DNA from: Zeus faber
Taxonomy: Eukaryota > Chordata > Actinopteri > Zeiformes > Zeidae
Assembly (NCBI GenBank): GCA_960531495.1
Contig: OY482846.1
Location: 38,695,091-38,759,090 of the forward strand
Reading direction: 5' to 3'
DNA: 64,000 nt
A program made the translations under genes and the position numbers. The notes beneath the pieces were generated by a model. That model did not search any database and was not told the DNA's origin. It was given only the letters and a program-made list of their open reading frames with translations. Below, one piece after another: positions 10,961 to 22,654 of the stretch. Each line of letters opens with the position of its first letter. Position 1 is the first letter of the stretch.

Positions 10961-11294
10961 TGTTGTAAAAGGAATTCTCAAAATAATCATTTAACCGTGT
11001 CAAATTGATTTATTGAGGTGATTTATTGAAGTATAAACTGAATGCATTCCACGACTCTGAAACACTCTTTTGGTGGAGTGACCCCCGACTCCTGAATCAT
11101 TTTTTCAAAGATACACCCTTATCCCGAAGCTGGTTGTAATGCACGAAAAGGTTTGCCATCCGTAATAGAAGATGGGGAAAGGCCTTCATAGACGCATCGA
11201 CCTTCAAAGGTAAATACAGGCAAATATTATTATTTGTATGTTACAATACCTGTAGCAGTGATGGCTACCATCAAAAAGTTTGTTTTTGCTACTA

Positions 11295-11907
11295 CAGCGG
11301 TACTTTGACTTACGAGTTTAATTTGTTCCGTGACAGAGCTCATCATTCAATCTGCTCGTATAGCAAATCAGTTTTCCCAAATTGAAATGAATTTAAATGT
11401 CATTAATCCGTCCCAGTCCCCAAAAACCCACCCCAATTTTTTTTAAGAGTTTTTAAATAAGAAAAATGTATTTATAAACAACAAATATTGTATAAAAACA
11501 TAATAAAATATAATGAAAGAGAATGTCGAAGAGAATCGCTCATGTTTTTCTACGATTTCATGCTTTAATTCAATGGACATCATACGCTTCTTCTTTTCAG
11601 CACCTCTTTCTTAGGAACCATGGTAAGAAAAAAAAAAAAGTCAAAATAACTTCACGAGAAGCACAAATCGCGAGCACAAAACACAAAAGAGGTGCTTCCA
11701 CGCTCAGGTCACCACGTGAAGTGAAGGAGTGAGACGCGGGATGCTGGCCGCATTTGCTGGCCACGCCCACCAGCGGCGGTGCACCTGAAGCTCGCTCCTC
11801 GTAACTCACATTTTTGCTCGCAAATCAATACAACAAAATCAACGGAACGACGGCTCATAACTCGGAAAATTTGTATGTCAGTGCATTCGTAAATCAAGGT
11901 ACCGATG
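11295..11907. mobile_element. Nonautonomous pogo/Tigger-like element with ~20-bp TIRs
   Basis: The left end CAGCGGTACTTTGACTTACG and the reverse complement of the right end CATCGGTACCTTGATTTACG match at 17 of 20 positions. The left flank is TA; the right is TT, a probable decayed TA duplication. The body has no open transposase; a short frame (11523-11732) shows no family motif. The TA target and CAG.GGTAC end suggest the pogo branch of Tc1/mariner, by inference. Confidence 0.6.
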
Positions 11908-13665
11908 TTGTCTTTAGAAGTCTTTGAAAGTCTTTTAGTATTGTGGAGTGTCTATGTTGCACAAGCGCAAACCTTACAGGTGCGAAGAGAAGGAGAAGGA
12001 TCTCCATCACACAGGTATGACTGGAATCATTCCAGAGATAGGTGGAATGAAACATTTCCCTGGGCCTTCGCGTGGGCAAAAAAAAAAAGACAATTTCACG
12101 AAAAAGTTCTTGCGGAACTCAAGGGTGTGTTGGGTTTGAAAAAAAAGAAAAGACTGCTACAATTCAGCACATTGACAGGTTTCTGAAAAATAAGAACCAG
12201 CTGCCACCATATACTGTATGCACTTTTAGAATGTTAGTGGAGGGGGGGGGCTAGATTCAGGAACCCTGGTGTTTCTGTGCTAGGTATTCATTTTATCTTT
12301 TTTTGTGGGTGGGTAAGGGATGCAGTCTACCGTGATTATTTTGCAGGCATGACATATAAATGCATGCACTTATTATTTTGAGGTAGCACTATGGAATAAT
12401 TCATTTTCTTTCCTCGTTCTCATGAGACAACTTTGCCCTAAACCATGTATTGCTCCCGATCGCAAACCGAACCCAGCTGGGATACGATATTTCCATATTC
12501 AATTTGGATTCTAAACATTTGCATTATGAGTTATCTCTGCGGTGAGCGCTGGCGCGGCAGCAGAAATGGCTGAGGTTTTTTTAAGGCTTATTAGAGGCAT
12601 TCCTAAAGACAATAAAATAAAAATAAAAATAAACCTATCACGTACCCTCAATGCTGTTTGGTGCGAGATCAAAAGATCTGCGACCGAAATAGCAACTGAA
12701 GTCAGAAGCTCACTACTAGAGATACAAGAATCCACCCTAGATATTGCTCATGTATGGAAATTCCTTGGAACAGGGGAAAAGCTGTGTAAGAGTTCACAGA
12801 CGAGCCCTGCTTTCTCTGCGCATGTAAAAATATTTCTGTCTTCATCACCCTCCGTCGATACGTGGCGCCGACAGTGCCAAAATAATGACTTTCCGAAACG
12901 GCATTTGCATGCACCACCGTGTTGTGGAAGAATTTGCATGTTTAGTCACAGCGAGCTGCCGAGTCATTCAGAGGAAGTAGCTGAAGTACAAACAAACACG
13001 ACCCAGACAATCTGAAAACTGATCAAACCTTTGCGTTCCACAAAAAAATAATGATTTGGACAGAATTGAATGAAGACGACCGACTATTCTTCCTCTTGTT
13101 ACACCGACCAAATTGAGCAAGCGACTAGTCACAAAATTGAATAAATCGTCACTCATAAAGAGGCGAAGCTCTAAAAAGATTCAAACTTTTCATCACAGCG
13201 TAGTGAAAGTAAAAAGTGGTAGAGTAGTGGAAAGTAGTTGCAGAGTCTACTTTGCTTGATCAAAAGGGGGTTTCATTATATTCAACAAAATTTAATGATT
13301 CAGAATTAAAGATATTTATTTATCATGTCATGTAGTCATAACAAGTACGGTGCAGTGAAATGATAAGAAGGCAAACTCCAAAAACCGCAAAACAAAGCAG
13401 GAAAAATATTCTAGTTTAGAATATATAGATATATACAGATATTATATATATATATATATACATTTATAGACATTACAATTGAGAAAAAAAAATACATATA
13501 CAAAAATATTAATATATAAGAAAAGAAAAAATGTTGTGTGGGGGTGGTGTGGTTTGCGGAAGAGGTCGTCTGCTTCTTCGCCCTGAGGGAAAGAAGCCCA
13601 TGGACTGTGCTTTTCCAGGGAGGCTTCGGCCAGGGATTCAACCTGGCCTCAGTTTGGTGTCGAGG
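11908..13665. other. Unassigned sequence with short AT repeats
   Basis: A plus-strand open frame of 157 codons at 12542-13015 is the longest here and has no recognisable domain. A short (TA)n tract lies at 13440-13463. Confidence 0.3.
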
Positions 13666-13670
13666 GTATT

Positions 13671-13912
13671 TGTGGTGTTGTTTCAGCAGCCACACCTGTC
13701 CTGGGTATGGTATTTGGGCGCAGGATCAGTGTAGCTGTATACCTGTTGCTGGCTAGAGTAACCAACAAGCAACACATATCCCCACACACACACACAGAGG
13801 AGAGGAGCCCTTGTCATAACATGCTGTCCATCTGTGCCGGGCTTGTTCCACCTTGCCCACTTGCTACAAAAAAAATTATATAGTTATATATATATACCTA
13901 TATATATTTTTA

Positions 13913-13967
<55 letters not shown>

Positions 13968-14004
13968 GGCCCTGAAAACACCACGCAGGTGGTGTGTGGC
14001 AGGC
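13671..14004 (+). mobile_element. Hairpin-ended repeat, family H, copy 1, with internal (TA)n
   Basis: It starts TGTGGTGTTG, has CAGCCACACCTG, GTATACCTGTTGCTGGCTAG, CCAACAAGCAACA, AGAGGAGAGGAGCCCTTGTC and ends with a 7-bp-arm hairpin (13978-13995, ACACCAC/GTGGTGT) followed by GTGGCAGGC. The same order is found in 46972-47270 (minus). A (TA)n tract of about 100 bases (13866-13966) has expanded inside. It has no coding capacity. Confidence 0.55.
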
Positions 14005-14130
14005 GAAATTGCTACAATAATACATTGTCAAAATATACAAGCAAAAAATTGCATTAATCAAAAATAGTTATGTACTGTATGTATGTAAAGTGTACATTTT
14101 AAATGTATATAACATATGTTTATAATATAT

Positions 14131-16134
14131 GTGACCCACTGCAGCAAAACTATCTCACGCATTTCTTAAATCGCCAGGAGCAGCCAAATTAGTTGAAAAA
14201 ACCTTTCTGGAAGGAAAATGCGATTTTTCCATATTCGTGTTCCTTTGTGGGGGTTTTTTTTATCTCTCAATGTATTTTCAAAACCGAGTTTGATTTATAA
14301 ATAGTAGAAAAATGTTAAACCGTGGAGTCAAATTTTCCCGTTAGATTGCATGGGGTAACACAGTTCACTTACCAAGATGCTGAACAGCACTAAACAACAC
14401 AGATCGATCGTTTTCTTTTAAGCGATGATCCAGGTGAAGATCATACCTCCATATTTCATGTGATGTGACGTCACAATGTGAAACCATTTTGATAGAGTTC
14501 AACCTTTAAATCGTTCTACTTTTACACACACACAGAAACATTATTGTGTAGGGGGCGTATAGCTACGTATACCACCGGAGAAGTTCCGTAAACAAGACGA
14601 GGATCCGGTTTCACTTGTCTGTTAAAACTTTCATCTCCGTGTTGTTATGGATTACGAGAAGCGGATGGAGGAAGATCTAAATCATATTGCGGACCTTAAT
14701 CTGACCAGTGCAATAGCTCCAAGTCAGTGTAAGCTTACCGTACTGGACTATTTTCTGTGATGATAGTCAGTTTTCCGACAGCGACGCTGAATCTCATACG
14801 TTATCCCGGACTTGGAGAACATTTCAAACCGCGGATTCAATCTGAATGTGAGGATGAAATGCAATATTTTTAGAACCACCGGAGACTGACGATATGCCCG
14901 TTGTTGTTACAACGGAAGAAGTTGATGATGTGCATTGAGGTTGGTGATGAGGATTATGAACAAGTAACAATGGACAAGATTTTCTAGTTTACCTGCAAAT
15001 GCAGCTAGGGGCCAAAATAAATGAAAAGAAGCCCCAAACAGGCTCTTAAGGTGTAGCTGGGGTAGTGTTAGGGTTAGCCCACATAATAACTCCATGAACT
15101 TTGAAGATATTTAGCATAAGCACATTTATATAATTAATGTTTATAATAATTAATTGTTGGCACGGTGGCGCAGTGCATTGCACTGCTGCCTCACAGCAAG
15201 AAGGTCCTGGGTTCGATTCCCGCCTGGGGCGCTGTTGGCACCGTGCTCCGGCGGGTTATCTTCCAAAAACAGGAGCCTTTCTGTGTGGAGTTTGCATGTT
15301 CTCCCCGTGTTCACATGGGGTTTCCTCCACCTCACGTCAGTAAGGACCCCCACCAAAAACATGCACCCATCATCGTCTGACCAGCGATGGACACTTATCA
15401 CCTGGTCCCCGGGCGCGTCCACGTACGCTGCCCACTGCTCCTGGCTGTGCCCCCGGAGGAAGGACAAGCCAGGATGGGTCAAAAGCAGAGGAGCCATTTC
15501 ACCGGCCACCATCAAGCATGTGCATGTGTGTGTGTGTGTGTACAAGCATGTGTTGTGGAGTGTCGTGTGACAATTAAAGACTGTTTCTTCTTTCTTCTTT
15601 CTTCTTCTAATGACATACCAAGGCTAATTTACAGAGATTCATATTATTGAGAGACTCTTCATTTTGTTGTGTTGTCCCCACTATTAAACTCCTAAATAAT
15701 TCTACTTTTATAAAACATGTATATTCTCATAGTTAAATAAAATATTTTTCAAAAACAAAAGACTGTTTGGGTCAATGATGCTGTTCAACATTCCCTCAAA
15801 ACACGAGAACAATGCAGAGATATCCCCATTCAGCAGGGTGTTAAGGGATGTTAGGGATGTTAAGTAGCCATGTGACAAGTAGCCATTCATCCGTGTTGGT
15901 TCGCCAACCATTCTAGGAGCTGGCTGAATGAAGCCAAGTGTGGGGGAAAACTTTGAATGTGATTATCTCAGAAACACAGTTTGCCACACCCTTGTCATTA
16001 ACAAGTCATAGCTTTAAAAATATTTGCTTGATTTGCACAAGTGACACCTTCTTTGGAAGCTCCGATTCTTCACTTTCAAATGATGTGAAAAAGTCCAAAC
16101 CCACTAAATGTACCTTCAGTCTGCAGTGGGTCAT
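14131..16134 (+). mobile_element. TIR DNA transposon, family A, longest copy (2.0 kb)
   Basis: The ends are inverted repeats: TGACCCACTGCAG at 14132-14144 and its exact complement at 16121-16133. The body aligns with copies at 1-665, 45310-45960 and 54015-54410. A broken ORF starts at ATG 14647 (MDYEKRMEEDLNHIADLNLT). It continues in other frames through an acidic SQFSDSDAES run, PVVVTTEEVDDV, and DEDYEQVTMDKIF followed by FTCKCS. A V-SINE lies in its second half. I cannot assign the superfamily; no DDE core is visible and a clean target-site duplication was not found. Acidic N-termini occur in piggyBac transposases, but that link is weak. Confidence 0.6.
15157..15600 (+). mobile_element. V-SINE (DANA/mermaid-like), full-length copy
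   Basis: It has a tRNA-like head with pol III box A (TGGCGCAGTG, 15166) and box B (GGTTCGATTCC, 15210-15220), about 44 bp apart. Next comes the conserved core GAGTTTGCATGTTCTCCCCG typical of V-SINEs. A family-specific body follows (CACGTCAGTAAGGACC, GGTCCCCGGGCGCGTCC, TTTCACCGGCCACCATC), then a (TG) run and a tail TGTGACAATTAAAGA plus (CTTCTT)n. Pol III would transcribe it from the internal promoter; a LINE must supply the reverse transcriptase. It is nested within DNA element family A. Confidence 0.85.
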
Positions 16135-16234
16135 ATACAGCATATTATAATACAATAATATTTTAATATTTTTTTTTCTGTTTCATGTGCTTCACATTTG
16201 AGAAATTTTCGTATTTTTCGAGCTTATAGAGCTT

Positions 16235-16340
16235 ATTGTGCGTAATCACCGGGTGTCATGACATTTCACTGCATATATGTACGACCGTATGTGTGTGTAT
16301 GTGACAAAAAATCTCTTGAACTTGAACTTGAACTTGAACT
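16235..16340 (+). mobile_element. Orphan 3' tail of the L2-type LINE
   Basis: AATCACCGGGTGTCATGACATTTCACTGCATATATGTA and TATGTGACAAAAAATC match 40115-40190 of the intact LINE; the tail has become (TTGAAC)n. Only the final ~100 bases were copied. Confidence 0.7.
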
Positions 16341-16699
16341 TGTTTTTGAGGAAATATTATTTATTATTTCTATGTCTCATATGCATGTTCTTGTGGTTCT
16401 GTTGACCAAATTGAGTGCTTTTCATTTACTTTTTATTTGCCACTCCTTGATTTGCAGGCTTTACTTTTTCCTGACAATATACTGACTTGCACGCTGTCTT
16501 TTTCGGTCATTATCTCTCTCTTTCTCTCTTTGGATTGTGGATTGTGATGAATGGTTCAGATGGGATAAGCTGGCATTAGCATTGATTAGTTTTAGCATAA
16601 AAAAATAAAACTATTTAAAATGTTCTACTTTTTCAATCAGTCAATTTAAAAGAAGACAGGCTTCTATTGTCAATGAATGACAAGTGAAACACTGTGGGG

Positions 16700-16875
16700 A
16701 ACATGATACTGGATGGTGATGCTAGAATCGTGAACGATTCATTTGCATCACTCAGTGCATTACACTGATCGAATCAAACAAACGAAGAGTTGGAAATCGA
16801 ACAACTAATTTTACAGTGGCATCAAAAACTGAATCTGAAAGAAGAATCGAATGTTTCATCACTAATGCTGAGTTG
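16700..16875 (+). repeat. hAT-like dispersed repeat fragment
   Basis: GAATCAAACAAACGAAGAGTTGGAAATCG is shared with the reverse complement of 10880-10935. It ends with TTTCATCACTA, which resembles the CACTA-type terminus of the hAT-like element at 49855. Confidence 0.4.
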
Positions 16876-16879
16876 ATAT

Positions 16880-17325
16880 ACTCGTTCAGGATTTTGCATA
16901 GTAATTAAGCCCAGAAAACAGAAATCAGACAAAAGTAGCCTTTGGCACAGTTTCCCAGGAAAACGGTCTGAATGAAACACTCATCACTGATTCTTCAGTG
17001 ATGTGGTTCATCTGAGGCAAAATATTTCTCCACACCGAAGTGGAGAAGGAAATTTATGGCACTTAAAGAATAAATTGTGTTTCATAAAAAGCCACTCGCT
17101 TCAACTGTTATCAGACACCATCCATTGTAGCCGAGACTCTGTCCTTTTGGTGAAATACTCCGTCCTGATAGGCCTGATTAATATCCTTCCAGTTATAATG
17201 AAATATCACAGAAATATGAAAGACTGATCCACGCCAATACAGTTTAAGTATAAACAGGCTTTATATTTTCCCTTTTTTTACAATAATTTATCTTTTTACA
17301 CACTACATTTATAATGGACCTTCAT
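16880..17325. other. Unassigned sequence
   Basis: No motif is recognised. The 74-codon open frame at 17003 shows no domain. Confidence 0.3.
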
Positions 17326-17329
17326 TTTT

Positions 17330-18385
17330 TTTACCTTCATTTGCCTTCAAACCTTGGTCGGAACTGTGGCAATGGGGAGGGCAGGCCTTGGTAGCTTTCC
17401 AAAGCCACACTATGACCGTGCCTGTGGAAAGGAGAAGCGCCAACTGGTCCAAGACGAGATCCGTGCAGAGGTGGAGGAACAACGCAAGTGCAAGATGGTT
17501 GATATGTCCAAGCAAGGGGCGTGGACTAGGTGGGAGCATGCGGATCCTCGCAAACTCACCTAGGCAGAGCTCTGGAGAGCTGAACCTCTGCGCACAAAGT
17601 TTCTCATCCAGTGAGTCTACGACGTTCTCCCGAGTCCGGCCAACCTTCACACCTGGGGCCTGGCAGACACTCCTGGGTCTCCACTCCACGACCAAGTTTT
17701 AAAATCCTTGGCGGATTCCATCTGCACAGCGATACAGAACAGCAAGACCCAGGTTGCCCAGAAGCTGTCAAACACGTTCGTTTGAGCGGGGCAGAAGGCA
17801 AACCATCAGCCCAACGCTTCAGGAGGGCTCCTCGCTACCGCTCGTGACTGGCAGCTCCAAGTTGACCTGGGAAGGCAACTCAAGTTCCCAGCTAACATAG
17901 CTACCACTTCACTCCGCCCAGATATGGTGTTTACATCAGAGTCCACCAAGCAAGTGGTCCTGCTAGAACTGACTGTCCCATGGGAGGACCAGATTGATGA
18001 GGCCAACGAGCGCAAGAGGGCTAAGTATGCTGAGCTCACCAGCGAGTGCCGGAGCAACGGTTGGAAAGCCCGCTGTGAGCCTGTCGAGATCGGGTGCAGA
18101 GGTTTCGCAGGTCATTCACTCCAGAGAGTGTTCAAACTCCTTGGTATTAGAGGACTGCAGTTGAGGAGAGCCACTAAGAACATTCTTGAGGCCGCAGAAA
18201 AGTCCTCACAGTGGCTGTGGATCCATAGGGGGGATCCGTGGTGCGCGCTACTTGTACACAAGCCGGGGGGTTGATCGCCCCTTGTTGGGTCGCCTGGTGG
18301 AGGGTGTCCGATGATTAAAGACCCGAAACACCCTGAGAACCCAGGTCTATCGCTGAAGATGTGTGTCCAAGTATCACCGTAAGGT
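17330..18385 (+). pseudogene. 3' end of a LINE with restriction-like endonuclease (R2/NeSL/R4-like)
   Basis: Forward frames carry a conserved C-terminal region: VYDVLPSPANLHTWGLADT, DWQLQVDLGRQLKFPANIA, then an open 116-codon stretch at 17924-18274. The key motif is RPDMVF...VVLLELTVPWED, a PD-(x)n-E-L-T pattern like the nuclease core of restriction-like endonucleases at the C-terminus of R2-type LINEs. It is followed by ERKRAKY, GWKARCEPVEIGCRGF and WLWIHRGDPW. In R2-type proteins a Cys-Cys-His-Cys knuckle precedes this core. Here LADTPGSPL joins directly to HDQVLKSLAD with no such knuckle, so an internal deletion is likely. At least two stops interrupt the upstream part. The clade is inferred, not shown by a search. 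Confidence 0.6.
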
Positions 18386-18609
18386 GTATTAAAGTTCTTC
18401 AAGATTTACTTATTGACTCATCTATTTACTGAAGACTTATCTATTGATACATCTATCTCTAATACTTTTCTAAAACTTGTACTCAGCTTTGCTTTACACA
18501 TGATAATTTTGTCTTCATACTGAATGTGATACTATAATAAATATCTAACCAACTGTGTAGCTTATAAGTGACTAATGCACATTCATGCAACCTACACACT
18601 AATACATTT

Positions 18610-18830
18610 AAAGTGGAAATAAATCCTTGGAATTGTCTCTTGGGCGGATTACATGACAAGTCCTAGAATTCCATTTCAAATGGGATCGAACCCCGCCACC
18701 AATAATTACAAACAACATAGGAGGAGCACGTGCATCAAACAAATTATACATCAAATGGCTGTTTCTGAAAAAGGTAGCAGCTAAAAGTGACCAAATATGA
18801 TTTTTGTTTTTACCCAAATTATCTAATGGA
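18610..18830 (+). repeat. Dispersed repeat family C, copy 2
   Basis: GGATCGAACCCCGCCACCAA ... GGAGGAGCACGTGCATCAAAC corresponds to GGCGGACCCCCCCACCAACA ... AGGAGCACATGCATAAAC at 57.49 kb. Ends are unknown. Confidence 0.4.
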
Positions 18831-21080
18831 TTCCGATTTCAAGATAATATGTTTTTTCTCCTTTACTGATTTGCTCCTCCTGCTCTTTCAACACAGTGTC
18901 CACAAAGACAGAACTAGTTTCCATTAAATATATAGTCTATACACCTTTCCTCCATAGAAAAATAATTGAAGGAGAAGTTTGACCTGGCCACGCTTTGAGA
19001 GCTTAAGGTTGGTAAGCATTCCATGCATGAGTGGCTTCCTGTTATGGTTCCTGGTGAGGAAGACGAGCCCTGCCCCTTCAATTACCCCACTGGTGCCGTC
19101 GGAAACTAAGCGCCTCGTCTCTCTCCTCCCTTTCTTTCCATTCCCTTTGCACGTCCCCATTCTGTTCCCTTTATTTGAATTCAGCCTATCTTGATTCTTA
19201 TTCTGATACACCTTTTTTGCCTCAAAGGACACTCTTTTTTGACAAGGCATGATGGGAAATGAATCAAGCCAGCACTACAACTGTATTACTGGCTCCATTA
19301 CAAAGACCCCCCCACCCCCTCTTTCTCCATTTCGAAGACAGAGAGAGACAAAGTGAGTCAATGGCAAGTTACTTTGAAAGTTCATCAACCAAGAATAGAG
19401 CAAAAACCTTGGAACAGAGGGAGTGGAGCGTTGACGCAAAGCAGCATTAATCGGCAATTAATTCAGTCTTAATCGTGTGACCTTGCTTGAAGGTTCTGGG
19501 AAGATCAATTGTTTTCTGCGGTTCATATATACATATTCACATTTATTTATGCGCCATTCGCCGATAACTTTATTTCAAGCTTTTTTTGGTGGTCGATAGC
19601 GGAGATTAATTATTTAAATTTTGTGTACAGTTTTCCAAAGCAAAGCACATGGTTATTATCCTTGCCCATGGGCAGAAAACAAAAGTAATCTCATTCTCTA
19701 TGTTTTTAAATCTTTGATATGTAGGTTCTTATCATGGCAATACACTTTTAGTGATATAGTACATTGTTGTTTTTGCCAAACTCCTGTGTTTACACATGGG
19801 TTAAATTGTGTAAATTTTTCCATTTGTTGTATACAAGAATGACTTTTGGATGTTGAGTAGTGTTTGTCTAGCACCCCTGTCCCCTTAAATCTACGGGATG
19901 AATCAATTCTGTTGTTTGTATTGTGTTGCATCAACTGCAGACTCACCAATAGGATCTTCAAAGCCAAAGTATTTTACAGTAAAGGAGGCGAGGGTCCTTT
20001 TTAACCCTATAAGGCTCACCCTTACCAAATTGCATTAATCACTTTTAGCTATCCTTACAAATAAAGAAAACGAAAAAACAGACCAAATTTAAAAAAAAAT
20101 CAATGGATCCTATTGTTTTCCTCGCAATACAATTGGAGAGTAAATGTCTATATAAATAAATGTATAGTAAATGTGTCTGTCCATCTGGCTTTGTACTCAC
20201 ACAACCAGACTGTATTTGTCAAGATTCAAGTAAGTTAAATGACTTTATTATATATTTATTTGTTGTGACAATTACAATGTCTAGAACATGAAGACATTTA
20301 GTTATTGGGAAATACATTCATCTCGTTCGATTTTGAGCTCGTTATTTCGGTGTTGCAATTCTACATATCTGGGTGAGGTTGGTGGTCAAAATAATATGTG
20401 CCCGTAATCATTACATGGGCACTTCTCACATGTTCTTACATGGAAAGAAATACTAATAGAAATATAATTTCTTTGATGATTCACTATAACAATATATAAC
20501 TAAATAACTAAATGTTTTTTCTCTATTATTTTTTTGAGTTTAGACCAGAATTAAATAATAATTTATTTTAAATATAATAAATAAATTATTAAATTATTTC
20601 TGATTTATGTATTTGAAACTCTTTCTGTAGCAGTATTTGAAACTGAATCTGTATTTTAGCAGTTAAAAAATGCATTTAACTGATCTTGGGCTTTTTCTGG
20701 GCTTTATTTGTCTGTTGCATTAGGCATAAACAGGTTCGGAATGTTCTGGAATGTTTTGGGGGATGCTTGTTGCATTGTTCAGGGACAGGTGAGAAATTTC
20801 CTGAATGTGGGGATGTAAGTGTTCTGGGGGGATGCATGTATTCCTTTTAGTATGATAAGTAGAGAGCATAATAGGCTAGCCAGACAGTATTGTGTGAATT
20901 TAGTGGAACGTGTAAATAGGATTAGGATTAATCTGCATTGAAATTATTTAGCCTGGAAAACACTTAGCTCTCTACCCTGAACACTTGGGCCGCCACCCTA
21001 TCTATTCCTTCAGGTTACCTACTACAATATGATACTCATATTATATTTATGTATGATTTATACTTATTATTATTATTATT
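18831..21080. other. Unassigned AT-rich stretch
   Basis: No gene or repeat was recognised. There are polypurine and polypyrimidine patches (19.1-19.3 kb) and poly(AT) at 20.5-20.6 kb. Open frames are short and without motifs. Confidence 0.3.
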
Positions 21081-21150
21081 ATTTTTTTTATCTTTTCCAT
21101 TTCAGAATGCCACCAGCAAAGAGAGGTCTTCTATACCAACCCGATATTGA
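21081..21150 (+). other. Candidate splice acceptor and short terminal exon
   Basis: A polypyrimidine run (TTTTTTTTATCTTTTCCATT) leads to CAG at 21103-21105. It is followed by a 14-codon open phase (starting NATSKERS) to TGA at 21148-21150; another phase gives MPPAKRGLL and stops 13 bases later. Strong acceptors arise by chance in such AT-rich DNA, so this is only a candidate. Confidence 0.2.
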
Positions 21151-22650
21151 ATTGTTTCCCGGAGCTTGATTGTCTGACTTTTTTCATGTTCCACAGATTT
21201 TTTTTTAAACCAATGCATTTTGCACCCTCTAGTCGTTAATTATATGTCAAAACAACAAATACAACAAAGGGTAGATGTGGTGTATTTGGGTGGTGAATTT
21301 CATTCATAGATACAGTTTAACTGTATAGAAATGTCAGCATTTATTTATAATATGCTGTGTGTATAGCCCCATTTTTGTATTATAAATATTATATTGTCTG
21401 GTTATAGAGCTCAGCAGTAACTGCCCACTTTTTGAACCGCTCCATATTCGGAAGTGAATTTCCCATTCATTCACACATTCCATAAAATCCTTATTACAAA
21501 GACTTTTAACCCTGGAACCAAGCCAACCAACTACGAGATGAATTGTATTGATAAAACATTTGATTCAGAACAAAACAAATTGGAAATTTGGAAATTTGGA
21601 AAACGCGAGAAAAGGCAAGGTTACAAAAAAAGACTGTGTATATAAAATAGAAGTTACTCTTGCCATAAACCATTGGCAATGATACATTGACCTCCAACCT
21701 AATGACAGTAAGCTTTACCTCCGCCCTTTTGCTTCATCCATATTGGCTTCCAAAGCGCTAATGCTCACGTTGCTGAGAATTTGAATGTACCCATATGCTA
21801 ATGCAGTATTTAAAATGTAACAAATGGTAATCTGGAGAGTTTATAAATATATATGCATATGTCCATGGGGTCGGTGTCCATGGGGTCCCCGCTGGCTCGC
21901 CTGCAGGGTGGGTGGTTCTGGTGGGGTGTCGGTCTGTCAGCCCCCTCTAAGACTGGCTCATACTCCTCGGAGCTATGTGTAGGTGCTGTTCCGCTCCAGG
22001 CTTCCTTGGAGGCTGGGGGGGGTCTTCTGTGGCTGCAGGCTATGGTGCTCAGAGCATTCCTGCGGTCATGGAGTGTCTATACGGCTGCGGGACTCTGCGG
22101 CGGCTGTAGGGCCTTTTCCACTGCTTGGCACAAATGATATAATTCCATCCTCTAACACCAGAAGTCTCGTGCACTCACCGGTGGACACACACATACACAC
22201 ACACATACAGGCGGACTCATCACAGGCACACAGACACACCACCAGCACCTGCTTGGAACACACTCCCGAACACCCTCCTGATTGCATCCCTCTGCTTTTT
22301 TCCCTCATTTTACTGCCATAGCTATCATAGGAAGATGATATGTGCCAAATTGCTCTTCCAATTTTCCTGGGCTTAATTAACTCAACAACATCACAACAAC
22401 ATGTATCAACTTTTGTTGATACATGTTGTTTCTATGTTTACATTTTTCCATGTACCTGTTTTTGTTTGGTTCTAATGTTTATGTCTCACCCGTGGTGACT
22501 CTCCCCCTTGGAGCAGTAATGATCATTAGTTGTTTAAAGATCAAAACATGGTTATATCATTCTCCAAAGAAGGGGCTTGGTGGCGGTTCTGTGGAACAAT
22601 CCCACAGGTCGTCCACAGAACAGAGTTGTTGCAAGCAGTTTTTGATGATT
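21151..22650. other. Unassigned; G/C-rich patch at 21.85-22.3 kb
   Basis: The patch has a directly repeated GGTCGGTGTCCATGGGGTC motif and CT/CA-rich sequence, and looks unlike its AT-rich flanks. It may be part of a mobile element, but no coding motif was recognised. Confidence 0.3.
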
Positions 22651-22654
22651 TTTT

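Noticed and set aside
12542..13015. 157-codon plus-strand open frame
   Set aside because: No domain, no splice or promoter support, and a length that can occur by chance in 64 kb over six frames.
15157..15230. Genuine tRNA gene
   Set aside because: Boxes A and B are present, but no cloverleaf with acceptor pairing is seen and the SINE body follows directly.
15137..15650. Overlapping open frames of 68-138 codons
   Set aside because: They lie wholly inside a V-SINE, which is a noncoding pol III element; similar frames recur in other SINE copies.
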